In this document: positions 11,301 through 26,300 of the stretch, piece after piece | Position numbering within the stretch: the stretch's first letter is position 1 | Layout of the letters: every line of letters begins with the position of its first letter | Assembly: GCA_015143295.1 (NCBI GenBank) | Contig: CM026559.1 | Span: 17,746,826-17,810,825 of the forward strand | Source of the DNA: Tetracentron sinense | Lineage: Eukaryota; Streptophyta; Magnoliopsida; Trochodendrales; Trochodendraceae | Length of the DNA: 64,000 bases | Reading direction: 5' to 3' | Made by a program: the position numbers and the translations under genes | The notes under the pieces: generated by a model | The model's input: only the letters and a program-made list of their open reading frames with translations | Database searches by the model: none | Told to the model about the DNA's origin: nothing

Positions 11301-14300
11301 GGCTTGAGCCCGACCCGAACCGATTAATTATAGGGGCGGGCTTGGGCCTACCTATTACGCTCCGTTTATTAAATGGGCCGCAACTGAGCCGACTCGAGCC
11401 CTGACCATTAACATTCCTAGGTGGAATGGGTCTAAGAGGGATATGTATAAAGCTAAGTCCGTTGAGGATCTCCACGGTGAAAGGTAATAGACATGCCTCA
11501 GTGTCTTCTGGGCATATTCAAGGGGTTAGTCTTAGTGCCAAGAGTATAGAGCTTGGTTCTTTTTCTGTGTCTAGGATGCAATATGAGGTTTCCGAATGGG
11601 TGTTGGATAGGATACTAGAGTTTGGTAAATTCCTGGGGTCTAGTTAGATAGATGCAAAATTGTATCTCTAAGCTGTTAGTAGATGGGATCTAGTTAGATA
11701 GAAAAAAGATTAGGAATGCTATGCGTGAGGATTTGGAAAGACCATTTGAAGAGGAAGAAATCCTCAAGGTTATCAAGGGTATGGAGGGGGCCAAAGATCT
11801 AGGTCCAGACGGATTCTCTATTGAATTGTTTAGAAAATGCTGGGACATTATAGGCAAAGACTTGGTTAATGTGACTAGAGGATCTCATTCACAAAGGCAT
11901 TTTGATAAGGTACTAAACAATACCTTTATCATCCTAATTCCCAAATCAGATTGAGCTAAAGATCTTAAAAACTTTTAGTTGGTTTAGTTTGTGAGGTTAT
12001 TAGGGTTTGAGAGTTTAGGGTTTGAGAGAGAGGAAGAAGAGGAAGAAGAAGAAAAAGAAGAAGAAGAAGAAGAAGATTAGGTTTAGGGAAAAATAGTGAG
12101 AGAGATTAATGTTCTCTCTCACACACTTTATTAATTATATTCCACTAATGATCTACTATTAGTATATAAGAGATACTAATAGTAGACCCACAATACAATA
12201 TATAAGAGATAACATAAAGACACGGAGTATAGAAATAAAGCCCATAAAGCCTTATTCAACATTCTCCCTCAAGTTGGTGCATAGATATCACTCCTGCCCA
12301 ACTTGCCAACAATATTTCGAAACTGAGTACCACAAAGATCCTTAGTTAACACATCAGCCAGTTCATCTTCTGACTTCACAAACAGGGTGCAAATATACCC
12401 TGCCTTCAACTTCTCCTTGATGAAATGACGATCTATCTCAATATGCTTGGTTCTATTAAGCTGTACCGGATTATGAGTAATACTAATAGCGGTCTTTATT
12501 ATCACAAGATAAGCTTATGGGGCCTTTAGTAGGAAGCCCAATTTCACTTAGAAGTAATCAGAACAAAATCAATTCACACACACCATGTGTCATGGCTCTA
12601 AACTCCGCCTCTGAACTGGATCTAGCAACTACATTCTGCTTCTTACTTTTCCATGTGACAAGGTTACTTCCAACTATGGTGCGATACCCAGAAGTAGAGC
12701 GTCTATCAGAAACCAAGTCAGCCTAATCTATGTCAGTGTAGGCTTCAACCCTTAAGTTCCCACTATAGGTATACAACAAACTCTGCCCAGAAAATGAATT
12801 AAAGTAGTGGAGGATCCAATTCACTGCCTTTGGGTGGCCAGTAGTTGGTGAATACATGAATTGGTTGACTACACTGACAGCATAAGCAATGTCTGGCATA
12901 ATAAGAGACAAATAAATAAGTTTGGCAACAAGTCTTTGATACCTTCCAGCATCTAACAGATGTTCCCCACTAGTTTCACTGAGTTTATGATTAGGTTCTA
13001 TAAGTGTATCACATGACTTACAACTAATCATGCATATCTCCTCCAATAGGTCAAGTACATACTTGCGCTGAGAGACAAATATACCCTTTTTAGATCTGAC
13101 AACTTCAATTCCAAGGAAATGCTTTAGAATACCCAGATCTTTGATCTCAAATTCCTTTGCTAACTTATCCTTCAAAGATTCTATTTCATCTAAATCATCA
13201 TCTATTACAACAATGTCATCCACATAAACAATCAAGACAGTCACTTTCTAACACAACCACTTGAGAAATATGTGTGATCCGCTTGACTTTGTCTGTAACC
13301 ATTCTTCACCATAGCATTGCAAAAACGCTCAAACCATGCTCCGGGGCACTGCTTCAGTCCATACAAAACCTTCTTTAGCTTACACACCTTCCCTTCATCT
13401 GAGGGACATTTGAACTCAGGAGGTACCAATTACACATTTTCCTCTAAATCATCGTGAAAAAATGCATTATTCACATCAAGCAAAAACAAGGGCCAATTCT
13501 GATTCACAGCAAGAGAAAAGACTCTCACTGAGTTCATTTTTGCAACTGGAACAAATGTCTCCTGATAGTCCATGACGTACATCTGAGTATACGCATTTGC
13601 AATCAAGTGAGCTTTGTATCTCTCAATTGAGTCATTCGAGCGATGTTTTACTATAAACACCCACCTACATCCAACTGGTATTTCCCCTCTTGGTAGGTTG
13701 ACCATATCCCATGTACTATTTGTTTTCGAGTGCACACATCTCTTCTTCCATAGCATGTTTCCATTCTGGTTTAGACAATGCATCTGCTAAACTGTGAGAG
13801 ACAGACACAAAAGACAAAGCCAGACAAACGAGTGATATGAAGAAGGCAAGACATGGTAAAATACAACATTAGAGATAGGATGCTGAGTACATGTTGTAGT
13901 GTCTTTTTTAAGGGCAATAAGAATTTCATACTCAATAATGTCAAGACTAGAATGAATAACAATGTTACCTGGATTAGAAGAGGTCTCTTGGTGGAGCTTA
14001 TGAGGTTATTTCTCCATTCTCTTGTAAACCTACAATTCTTTGACCACAGGTTCACACTCCCCCTGTCTATAATCACTGTTAAAGGAGAAAATAGGAATGG
14101 GAACTGGGAAGAGAAGAAGATATCTCTTCAGTGATGCTCTCCTCCTGAAGAGATGTCTCATTGGCAGAAAAATATGGAGTAGACTAAAAAAAAGTGACGT
14201 TCATAGATATGAAGGACCGACAAGGAGGATGATAACATTTATACCCCTTCTGATGCGGAACATACCCAAGAAAGATACATCAAAGAGCCTTAGGATCAAG

Positions 14301-17300
14301 AGTTTTGTGCGAGCACAATGAGCAATATGCACAAAGTAAATATATCAAAAAATCTGTGGGGCCACTGGAAACAAAGGAGTGGAAGGGAATAACAGGGATA
14401 ACAAGGAAACAGGAGATTGAAACTCCAAAATCCGGGAAGGTATACGATTGGTTAAGAAAGCAACAGTCAAAACGGTGTCAGACCAGAAAATTTTAGGCAC
14501 ATTCATAGCAAGCATAAGCAAGCGAGTGACTTCCAACAAATGTTTGTTTTTTAAATAAAAAAATGTAGCCAAACTAGCAGATATATATTCCCCCCTTAAT
14601 ATGAACGAAGGACTTTAATTGATGCGTTAAACTGAATGACAATCATTGTATGAAAAGAAGGAAAACTAGTGCCAACTTCACCTTTAGATTTCAACATATA
14701 CACCCATGTAGTACAAGAAAAATCATCCATAAAAGTAACAAAATACTTAAAACCACACGATGAAGTAACTGGGATAGTCCCCACACCTCCAAATGCATGA
14801 GAGAAAATGGTGAATTGTATTTATTACCACTATAAGGATATGAAGTTCGACAATATTTTACAAATTCGCAAGTTTCACACTAAATAGAAGAAAACACACT
14901 AGAAATAGATAAATGTAGAAACAAATACCTAAGAAGGGAAATGGAGGGGTGACCGAGATGTCTATGCCACTGATATAACTCCCCGATACTACTAATACTC
15001 TGAACACGGGTATCCGCTGGACTGATGAAGCAATGCCAGACAAAGGGTCAAGCAAATACAGTCCTCGCTCCTCATGGCCCATACTAATCGTCATCTTTGT
15101 TTCCAAGTCCTGAAACACACAATAAGAAGGAAAGAAAGTGACGCTACAGTTCAATGATTTGGTAATATGGCTAACGGATAAAAGATTCAAGGTGAACTTA
15201 AGAACATGAAGAATAGAGAAAAGGGACATAGTGGGTGTAACATCAACACTCCCCTTACCCCATTGGATAATAAAGTATCATTCGCGATTTTAACTTTGTA
15301 TCTACCAGAATCAATGAAGTAAGATGAAAAAAAGGAAGACATATCAATCATATGATTAGATGCTCCTAATCAATGATCCAAGAGCGACTATGATCGGAAA
15401 CAGATGCACTAAGAGCTGAGGCTGAGGTACTTGAGTAAGGGAGTGAGGCGGCACCAGCGATACTCAGTGTCTCCAATTGGGACATAAAACGACGAAAGAC
15501 ATCGATCTCATCTCGAGACAAGTGAGAGCTATCAGATGGAAGTATAATAGTAGATACTGAGGTTGTGGATGTAATAGAGTTTGCACTCAAACCCCCTCAA
15601 GGTCTTTTGTCTCTGTCTTCTCGTCCCCCATCAGGACCCCATGGGGATGGACGGCCAGGTAGGTCCCAATAAATGTCTTTTGTATGACATGTGCATCCAC
15701 AATGGTCACATTTAAGTTTGTCTCAATCATTAATAGGTCTAGAAGATCCAAAACGACTACCTTTGCCACGACCACCACTCCTGCCTCCCCGCTGGAATGA
15801 GGAGACTAGTGCACATCTATCAATAATAAGAGGAAGCATAGCCCACAGACGACGCTCCTCACGGTGTAAGTATGCATAGACCTCATTAGAAGGGGGGACC
15901 AGGTCTTTGCCAACTATTTTAACCCTGACTTGTTCATAGTCCATATTCAGTCCTGTGAGTAGCTCAAACACCCGATTCTGTTTAACTAATTTTGTATAAG
16001 CAGTAGCATACTCAGGGCACTTAGCCTGCAAGGTCTGATTGTGATCTAGCTTTTCCCAGAGATGGCGAAGAATATAGTAAGTAGGAATAGACATACCCCT
16101 TGCTTGAGTTGTGAGATATTCTGACACAACTCATAAACATGGGTTGTACCCTCTATGTGACGCCCCGAACTTACGCTTAGGGAATCAAGTTCCGAGACGC
16201 GTGTCTGTTCGTCAAATCATGCAAGCGGAAGACTTTACCCGCGAAAATACGGGAAATTTAAACATTTATCAGATGCTTCTAAAAAGCAAATAACACCTGT
16301 CATCACAATAGCCATCATACAAACCATATACTTGTACTATTTACATCAAGTTTTTTTTACAAAAGTAGGCGCCTCTATCACGCCGGGTACAGCTTGTACA
16401 AGCTTCCAAAATGTCCAGTTGGACTTTTCACTTATTGGTCAGCAGCTCCGAGATCTGCTGACTTAAAAAGTCAGTGAGCTATGGAGCCCAATAAAACCAC
16501 AATCCTTCTAAACTATTTTCCACATAATAACACGCATCAATAATGATATAATAAACAGTTCAATTTACATGTGACATTAAAATAGAACAGTATATAATAA
16601 ATTGTGACCCAAGGTAACTTAGGGTTACATCACCTTAACCGAGGTTCCCAACCTCACATTACTTTCCAATTATGGGGTTCATTTATGAATGTATTCATAT
16701 TACCTAGTTATCATTTCAATCATCAATCATGTTTCATTTCGAGTCCTGAGACTATTAACTGGCCACGGCCCACAAATGTTCAGCTTAAAGTCTCTAAATC
16801 ATAACCATACATAGAGCCATTTAGACTCACACACACTGTTCCGGCTTTCACCCGAACACGACCAAACCTTGGGTATACCAACCCAACTCACCTGGAATCC
16901 GACGATTCCATACCGAACCATGAGTCCACCAACTCAAACAAATACACCAACCCCTGAGTATTCCGACTCAGACCACTTCGTATCCGAAGCTTACACACAC
17001 AACATGGGCATTCGCCCAATAAGGACATACTTTTTCATTCAATTAACTAGCCACATTTACCGTGTATTCGCCGTCATCGCCCTGGGTATCAGTCATGAAG
17101 GAACCCCGACCAACCTGCCTATCGTCATCTTCTGGCTAGTCTACAGAGGAACCCCGACATATAAACCAATGCCGCCATCTCCTGACGTTCCACCAAGAAG
17201 GGACCCCGATAGACACGGTGCCGACATCTTCTGACCTACCTAGAGAGGAACCCCGGACTATACACTATCTGATGTTCAGCCACTTTAAACTCCCTAGGAC

Positions 17301-20300
17301 TCCGACATCTCCTGACTATCAATCACGGAGGAACCACGGGTCATGTAGGACGCCGCCACTCCTGACCTAATCCAAGAGGCACCACGGACGACCTAGACAA
17401 ACAGACCGACATCTCCCAACTATCAGTCACGGAGGAATCCGGGCCTTACTGGACACCGTCTCTCCTGACCTAGTCAAAGAGGAACCACGGACTATACTTA
17501 ACCCTGGTTAAATATTCTAACCACAGGTTAACCCCAATTAACCCAAACCTTGCTTGATTAACTGAAATACTTGGGCCTCGCGCCCGTGAACCAACCTACG
17601 GTAACACACCGTCTCGTTAGGGAACGTTTCCAGGCTAATAGATGTCTCCATAGCCTTACACGACATGCAAAACAACTTTTTGTCACCCTTGAGTGGCGAT
17701 ACAATTTATCCGGGACCCGATCTAGGCTCCCCAATGGACCACATAAAATCACAACATCACATAGGGGTCTCCGACCATTTTTTCATTCACGCTAGAAGAC
17801 ATGCATATACTTTAAATAAAAGAATATAGCAAAATAAGGGGAAAAAGAGAAGAAGAGAGAGGGGTTTTACCTACTTCATGCTTTTCGAGGCAGCTAGTGC
17901 AAAAAGGGCACTGCCAACACGTCCGGGAGGGCGATCAACCCCAAGATAAAGCTCCTCTCTCTCTAGCTTTTTTTCTCTCTACTATTAAATCGAGGCGTCA
18001 GGGAAGAAATCAGACCCCGCCAATGCGTCGGGGACGTCGAAAAACCCTAAAGGGACCTCCCTTTCCCTTTCTCTCTCTTCCTTTCTCTCTCCTCACTTTC
18101 TCTCTCTAAAATGCTGTGTGGCAGAACCTCCCCCTCTGAATACAGAACGTGAGAAATGGGGGAGGTTGTCCTCCATTTTATATTAACTAATTAACCTCCA
18201 TTAAGGACCCATAAACGCATAATTTTATTATATTAAAATTTTGGGTCGTTATAATCTCTCCTCCTTACAAAAATTTCGTCCTCGAAATTTACATATACAC
18301 TAGTCATCAAATAACTGAGGATGATTGCTCCTAATGACATCTTCAAGTTCCCATGTGGCTTCCTCTATGCCATGGTGTTCCCATAAAACTTTAACTAGTT
18401 TAATCATTTTATTTCGTAACACCTGTTCCTTACGGTACAAAATTATTACTGGCTTTTCTTCAAAAGTTAAGTCCTCTCTGACTTGAATTGGTTCATATCG
18501 TATCACGTGCGAGGGATCAGGTACATATTTTCTCAACATGGATATGTGGAATACATTGTGAACCCTTTTCAGCTCTGGTGGTAACGCCAAACGGTAGGCT
18601 ACACCTCCTATTTTAACCAAAATCTCAAAAGGTCCAATGAATCGTAGACTTAACTTTCCCCGCTTTCCGAATCGTACAATACCTTTTGATGGAGAGATTT
18701 TCAAGAAGATATGATTGCCGACTTGAAACTCTAAGTCTCGGCGCTTTCCATCTGCATAGCTTTTCCGTCGACTTTGTGCAGATAATAACCTCGATTGAAT
18801 CAACTCGATCTTCTTTGTTGTTTCTTGCACCAACTCAGTTCCCAGTAGTTTACGTTCCCCTACTTCAGTCCAATATACTGGCGACCGACAACTTCTGCCG
18901 TACAAGGCCTCGTAAGGAGCCATTTGAATACTTGCCTGATAACTGTTATTATATGCAAACTCGATCAATGGCAAGTGATCATCCCAGTTTCCCTGAAAGT
19001 CTAGACTGCAAGTGCGCATCATATCTTCTAGAGTTTGTATTGTGTGCTCAGACTGTCCATCGGTTTGCGGATGATAAGCTGTACTCATGTTTAGCTGTGT
19101 ACCTAAAGCTTCCTGCAAGCTCCTCCAAAATCGGGAAGTAAATCGTGGATCACGATCTGACACAATAGATACCGGCACGCCATGCAGCTTCACAATCTCC
19201 TTGATGTGCAACTTTGATGAATTTTCCAGGGTTATGGTATCCTTGATAGCAAGAAAGTGAGCCGACTTCGTCAATCGATCAACTATCACCCAAACGGCAT
19301 CGTGTCCACTCCTTGTTTTTGGTAACCCCGCCACAAAATCCATCATAATGTGCTCCCATTTCCACTCGGGTATAGGCAATGAATTTAACAATCCAGGTGG
19401 TTTTTGATGTTCTGCCTTGACATACTGACAAACAAGGCATCGAGATACATACTCTGCAATTTCTCTCTTCATGCCGTTTCACCAGTAGTTATTCTTTACA
19501 TCCTGATACATCTTTATACTTCCAGGGTGCACCGCAAAACGAGATCGATGTGCCTCATTGAGCAGTTCATTCTTCAACTCAAGATTTCTAGGCACACAGA
19601 TTCGACTTTTGAATAGAAGTATTCCATCTTCAGATTCTTCAAAATCACCCATTTTTCCTTGAAGAATCTTATCTCTAATAACTTTGATCTCCTGATCTTC
19701 CAACCGTGCTTCTTGAATCTTTTGTAATAACACTGGCTTGGCCTGAATACTAGCCAACTTGGCACTATTACCCTGGAATCCTAGACTCAGATTCCAACTC
19801 TTGAATTCTTCGATCATCTTCCATCGCTCTGCCCTCATATATGCTACAGATCCAACTGTCTTTCTACTCAGGGCATTAGCAACCACGTTACCCTTACCAA
19901 GATGATACTGGATTACATAGTCATAATCCTTCAAGAATTTCATCCATCTACGCTATCGCATATTGAGTTCCTTTTGGGAGAATAAATGCTTTAAACTCTT
20001 GTGATCACTATAGATCACCAACTTCTCTCCATAAAGATAATGCCTCCAAATTTTTAGTGCGAACACTACCGCAGCTAACTCCAGGTCATGCGTGGGATAA
20101 TTCCGTTTGTGAATCTTGAGTTGTCTCGAACCATAAGCAATGACCTTTTTGTTTTGCATTAAGACACAACCGAGTCCCTTACCGGAAGCATCACAATACA
20201 CCTCAAATCCTCCAAATCCCGAGGGAGTTGCCAATATTGGAGCGGTTGTTAATCTCTTCTTTAATTCTTGAAAGCTTCGCTCCCGAGATGCCGTCCATTC

Positions 20301-23300
20301 GAACTTCACATCTTTCTTAGTCAGTTCCATTAATGGAGCTGCTATCTTCGAGAAACCTTCTACAAATCTACAGTAGTACCCAACCAATCCCAGAAAACTT
20401 CGAACTTCGGTAACAGTGGATAGCCTTGCCCAATCGGTTACCGCCTGAATCTTGGAGGGATCAACAGATATTTCATTCCTTGACACAATATGCCCAAGAA
20501 AGGCTACCTCTTCCATCCAGAATTCGCACTTGGAGAACTTAGCATACAGCTGATTATCTCTTAATGTCTGTAGCGTAATCCTCAAGTGCTCAGCGTGCTT
20601 CTCACAACTAGGTGAGTACACCAAGATATCATCAATAAATACCACAATAAACTGATCCAAGTACGGCCTAAAAAGACGATTCATTAACTCCATAAAGGCC
20701 GCAGGCGCATTTGTCAGTCCAAAAGGCATCACCAAGAACTCGTAGTGACCATACCGAGTTCGGAATGCTGTCTTCTGAATATCTTCTTCTTTGACCCTCA
20801 ATTGGTGATAGCGGACCGTAAATCAATCTTTGAAAACACTTGGGCGCCTTGCAACTGATCAAATAGATCATCGATCCTAGGGAGAGGATAGTTATTTTTG
20901 ATCGTCGCTTGATTCAGCAGACGATAATCTATACACAGACGCAGACTCCCGTCTTTCTTTCGAACAAATAACACCGGTGCTCCCCATGGTGAAACACTAG
21001 GGCGGATCAAACCCTTATCTAATAGGTCTTGCAACTGAATCTTCAGTTCTTGCAACTCAGCCAGAGCCATCCGATACGGTGTTTTAGATATCGAGTCTAC
21101 ATCCGGAGTAACATCGATTGTAAAATCGATTTCTCTAGTAGGAGGGAGTCCTGGTAATTCATCAGGAAACACATCTCGAAACTCTTTGACCACCCAGGTA
21201 TTCCCTAAAGTGTCATCTTCATCTTTATCGACCACCACTGCTGCTAAATACCCAGTACACCCCTTATCTAGAAGGTGACATGCTTTAATTACTGATATTA
21301 GCTTGGGTGCTTGACCTCGGATAATCCCCTGCATTTCGAACTCTGGGATGTCCGGAATTCGAAATATCACTTTCTTGGCATTACAATCTACCACTGCATG
21401 GTAATTAGCCAACCAATCCATCCCTAGGATAACATCATAATCCTTCATGTCTAACACGATCAGATCTACTAACATCCATACACTATTGACAAGTATGGGA
21501 CACCTATCATAGACTGTTTTTGTGCACAGAACTTTCCCTGATGGTGTAGATATAGACATCATGCTTTTGAGTGTATCAGGCTTGTACCTTATGTGTTTAG
21601 CAAAACGAGTAGAGACAAACGAATGCGTAGCACCAGTGTTAATCAAAGCATAAGCAGGTACTTGAAATACTAAAAGTTTACCTTCGATGACACCTTCGGT
21701 CTGCTGTGCCTCTTCCTGGGTAATAGCAAACACTCTTCCTTTTCCGCCTTCCAAAGCTAGTGGTTGAGCCTTGGGGCAATCCTTCTTGAAGTGTCCAGGC
21801 TTTCCGCATTGGAAGCAAACCTTCGTTCTACAGTCCTTGGTCAAATGGCCCTGACCACATTTCTCACACTTAAGTCCCAATCTTCCTGTGGACCTTTTGT
21901 AATGACCCGGAATTTAATAGAATAAAATTATGCATTTATGGGTCCTTAACTGAGGTTGATTAGTTAAGTGTTTGATAAATTTGTGAAAAATCAGGTTTGA
22001 AGGCGAGGAGTTTCACCTTGGGTGTTGATCCTTCTCTTGAACGCGTTAGCAGTGTCCGTTTTGTCCCTAGATGTCTCGAAAAGCGCAAAAGAAGTAAAAT
22101 CCCTCTCCATCTCTTCTCTTTTCCCTTATTTAAGCTACTTTATTTATGTGGAATGGTTTGGTGATATTATGCGTGGATGGAAAAAGGTCGGAGACTTTAT
22201 GAATGATGTATGGATGGGATGGATGGGAGTGAAAATAGAGCAGAGGGATGGAGCCCTCGGTTTCGGGCTGTTAGCTCGGAATTTAGGCTCAGTGTGATTT
22301 GCGATAAATCGCAGGGGAAGTGCGATCGATCGCTGGTGCGATCGACCGTAGGAAGTTATGAGAGGCTGACTAGGCTTCTATATGTGTGATGTGATGTGAT
22401 TTTGACATTGTAAAACAATGGTAGGGTCCATTGGTCTGGTTAAGTTTCCTATCAGAACTACTCTTGTATGATGTGATGTTTGTTTTAAGGCAATGGTAGG
22501 TCCATTGGCCTGGTAAAGTTCCACCCCGGAACAATCCCTACGTGATGGGATGTTGTTTGAATGTTGTAGGGTGATGGACGGACCCATCGGCCCGGATATG
22601 TTCCCTATCGGAATAACTGTGTGGTGTTGTGTTGTTTGAACATGGTAAGGCGATGAAATAGTTCATCGGTCGGGTAATGTTCCACACTGGAACGGTATAC
22701 CATCGGACTTGGTCCACGGGCGTAAGGCCCAACTGGTTCAATTATTCAAGTAAGGCTTGAATAATTGGGGATTTCCTATGGTTAGAAAACCTAACTTATA
22801 TGAAATGTTGTCTGTGGTCCCTCTTTGGCTAGGTCCGGAGAGGCGGTATCTATTATGAGCCCGGGTTCCTCCGTGACTGATAGTCGGGAGAGTTAGGACG
22901 ACATTGAGCCATGGGCACAAGGTTGGATTGGGGTCTATGGACCCAGTGATGTATTGAGTTTACGAACTCAATGATGTTACCTTGAGGGGGCATTGGCTTG
23001 TGCCGGCAAGTATGCACCCAACAGAGGCTGTGATGAGATATGATGGTAGCTGTCAGAGGTGTTGTGCCTGACAAGATTTTGATGTCAGAAGTGTTGTGCT
23101 TAGCAGAGGTTAATGTCAGATGTGTTTTGCCTAATAGGATTTGATGTCAGAGGTGTTGTGTCTGATAGGATTTTGATGTCAGAGGTGTTGTGCTTGGCAA
23201 AGGTTAATGTCAGATGTGTTTTGCCTGACAGGATTCGATGTCAAAGGTGTTGTGCCTGACAGGATTTGATGTCAGAGGTTTTTGTTTGGCAGGGTTAAAT

Positions 23301-26300
23301 TGTCAGAGGTGTTTCCTGGTTATCAGATAAGTGTTCTGGCATGTTAGATGTGTTGTTCCTGACAGGTCAGATGTGTTCCTGGTAATCAGATGTGTTTCCT
23401 GACAAGGGTATCATGTCAGAGGTGTTATGCCTGACAGAGTGCTATATCAAATGTGTACCTGATAGACAGGTGTTTCCTGGTGGTCAGGTGTTTCCTGTTA
23501 GTCAGAGGTGCGTCCCTGGCTTGTCAGATGAGTTTCATTTTCCTGACAGGTTGGATGAGTTTTCTGGCTGATCAGATGTGTATCCTGGCAATCAGATGTG
23601 TATCCTGACGATCAGATGTGTTTCCTGACAAATGTGGTGTGTGTGTATCGGTGTTCCCATAAAGGGAAAATATAAAGTAAGTGTCAGAGGTGTTGTTCCT
23701 AACAGAGTGTGATATGTCAGAGGTGTTGTTCTTGACAGAGGGTGATGTGTTAAAAGTATTGTTCCTAGCAGTCATCGGGGTGAAAGCCTAGGTTATGTGT
23801 GTGGGATATGATGATTTAAGGATTAATTGTGTTGACATACCCAATGATTGACTATGATCGGGAGAAGTCCCGATTGGTTGATAATTGAGTCTGTGGACTC
23901 ATGTAGAGGTTGAACACGGGCAAAGGCCCAGTCGATCGAGTTTGTGGACTCGAGGATAAAACGTGAGCGGTTATCTGAAACGGTAATCTGGTGTTATGGA
24001 CAATGATTAGATGTATTTGACAACTTGGAGGTTGGGAACCTCGGATAGGGTGAAATAGCCCTAAGTGACCTCGGGTCACGAATTACGATATTATTATTCT
24101 GCATATTATTATAATATGAGAATTGTATGGTACTACTATATCATTAATGATGAATGTTATTATCTGGAAAATAGTTTAGATGGACTGTGGATTTTGTTGG
24201 GCTCTATGGCTCACATCTCATTTTATGTCTTCAAATTCTAAAGCGGTTGCCGATTGACAAGGAGTTACACTTTAGAGTCTGGAAGTATATCAGCGCAATT
24301 GTGGTGCCAAAAGTAAAGACTACTATAGCTAGTGAGCTAACGCATTTGTTTATAATGGGTTATTGTGATGACCAGTTGTTATTGCTTATGTAAGCTCATA
24401 AGAAAAGTTGAAAATTCCCGCATTTTCGCGGGTAAAGTCTTTCGTTGTGTCATTGACGATCGGACGCGCGTCTTGGAACGCGATTTCCTTAGGCGCGGGT
24501 TTGGGGCGTCACACCCTTGGCTTTTCATGTCCTCGAACTTTCGTTTCCTACCAAATTGCTGGTTATTCTCCTTTATCTAGAGCTTCCTAACTGTCCCTTT
24601 GCCTTTTCCAGCACTAAACAGTGCCAGTTCTTCATGCACTCGCTCTACTTTGAGCGCTCTATCTAATATCTCTGAGAATGAGGTAAATTGTTGAGCTGCT
24701 AACTTCCCTTTAATAGCAGGCTTCAATCCTTCTTCAAATTTCTCAACTCTCCACTGCTCATCCTCGACAAATCTCGCAGCAAACCTCGAGAGTTGATTAA
24801 ACTTCTGTTTATACTCACTGACCGACATATTTCCTTGGGTCAGCTGAAGAAACTCTATCTCCTTCATCTTTTTCATCGACGCTGAAAAATAACGCTCATA
24901 AAACAATTCTGTAAATTTTGCCCAAGTTACGGGCCTTTGATACGGTGGAACTGTCCTTTCCACTGTGGTCCACCAATGTTCCGCTTCTCCTTCAAGTAAA
25001 AAGATAGCGAACTCGGGCTTGTCATTTTCTGGCAAGGACATAGCCCTAAAAACTTTTTCCAGACTTCTGATCCAATTTTCTGCCTTCAACGGATCAGTCG
25101 TGCCTAAAAAGGCTAACGGTCCAAGCCTTTTAAACTTTTCCAATCGGGTCACATTCCCATGCTCTAGCATGGTAGCAATGGGGATACGACTACCATTCCC
25201 ATTTTCATTCGTATTCTGGGCCTGTTGCTGCTGGATTAGGTTGGCTAGGGATGTAATAGCCTCGAATGCCCCAGCCAAGCTATTCTCGGGTGCTCGTCGA
25301 GGTGGCATGATTCACCTATAATTATAAAGTAACGAAATTTTAATAATAAAATGAAACTGAAATGCACTGAGAATTCGATATCCAAAAAGAGACATTTCAT
25401 TCATTTCATCTTTAATATATACAAAGCAACACTGTACAGTATATAGTACACCAGCGTATACAAAACATCATGTAGCTGTACACATACAAAAAGTGATCTA
25501 ATGATGGAAAGATCGAGTAGGGCATCTATTATATTCCAACACACCAAAACGATATAGATGCACCACGCTCTTCCACCATGATCCTATACTCCGTAAGTCT
25601 CAACCTCTATCGGTGAGACTGCTACACTACCCTCCTGCGGTGACTGGTCCTCTGTCTCAGGTCTAGCCTCTCTCAACAACCAATCAATCTCGCTCTTTCT
25701 CAAGGATTCGCGCATTGCTTGTGCGGTCAATCCCTTGCGAAGTGGTTGTACCGCCTTTAGGTGTATAGTGCGGTAACACGACCATCCAGCGTGACGTCTT
25801 CTTTACATGGTCACTGCCCACACAAACTGAGCTATCTCCCTCTTTGTGGGAATTCGGTGTGTCCTTGCCATTCCTGCACATGCACATATTCCAAATCAAT
25901 GTCTGATTTCGAAATATGACATGTACAACAATCACTCAACTAGGAATATCGAATAAATCTCTAAGGGATCGCCTATCCAATAGTTCTTAGGCGTATTATG
26001 CTCAAGTATGATTTGTGTGATGGTTATTGCTATTGGCTCTGATACCAACTGTGATGCCCCGAACTCGCGCCTAGGGAATCAAGTTCCGAGACGCGCGTCC
26101 GTTCGTCAAATCACGCAAGCGGAAGACTTTACCCGCGAAAATGCGGGAAATTTAAACATTTATCAGATGCTTCCAAAAAGCAAATAACACATGTCATCAC
26201 AATAGCCATCATACAAACCATATACCTGTATTATTTACATCAAGTTTATTTTACAAAAGTAGGCGCCTCTATCACGCCGGGTACAACTTGTACAAACTTC

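Noticed and set aside
17558..17795. Short frames on both strands in the T1 LTR
   Set aside because: They recur in every family A LTR and lie upstream of the LTR promoter. There is no independent support.
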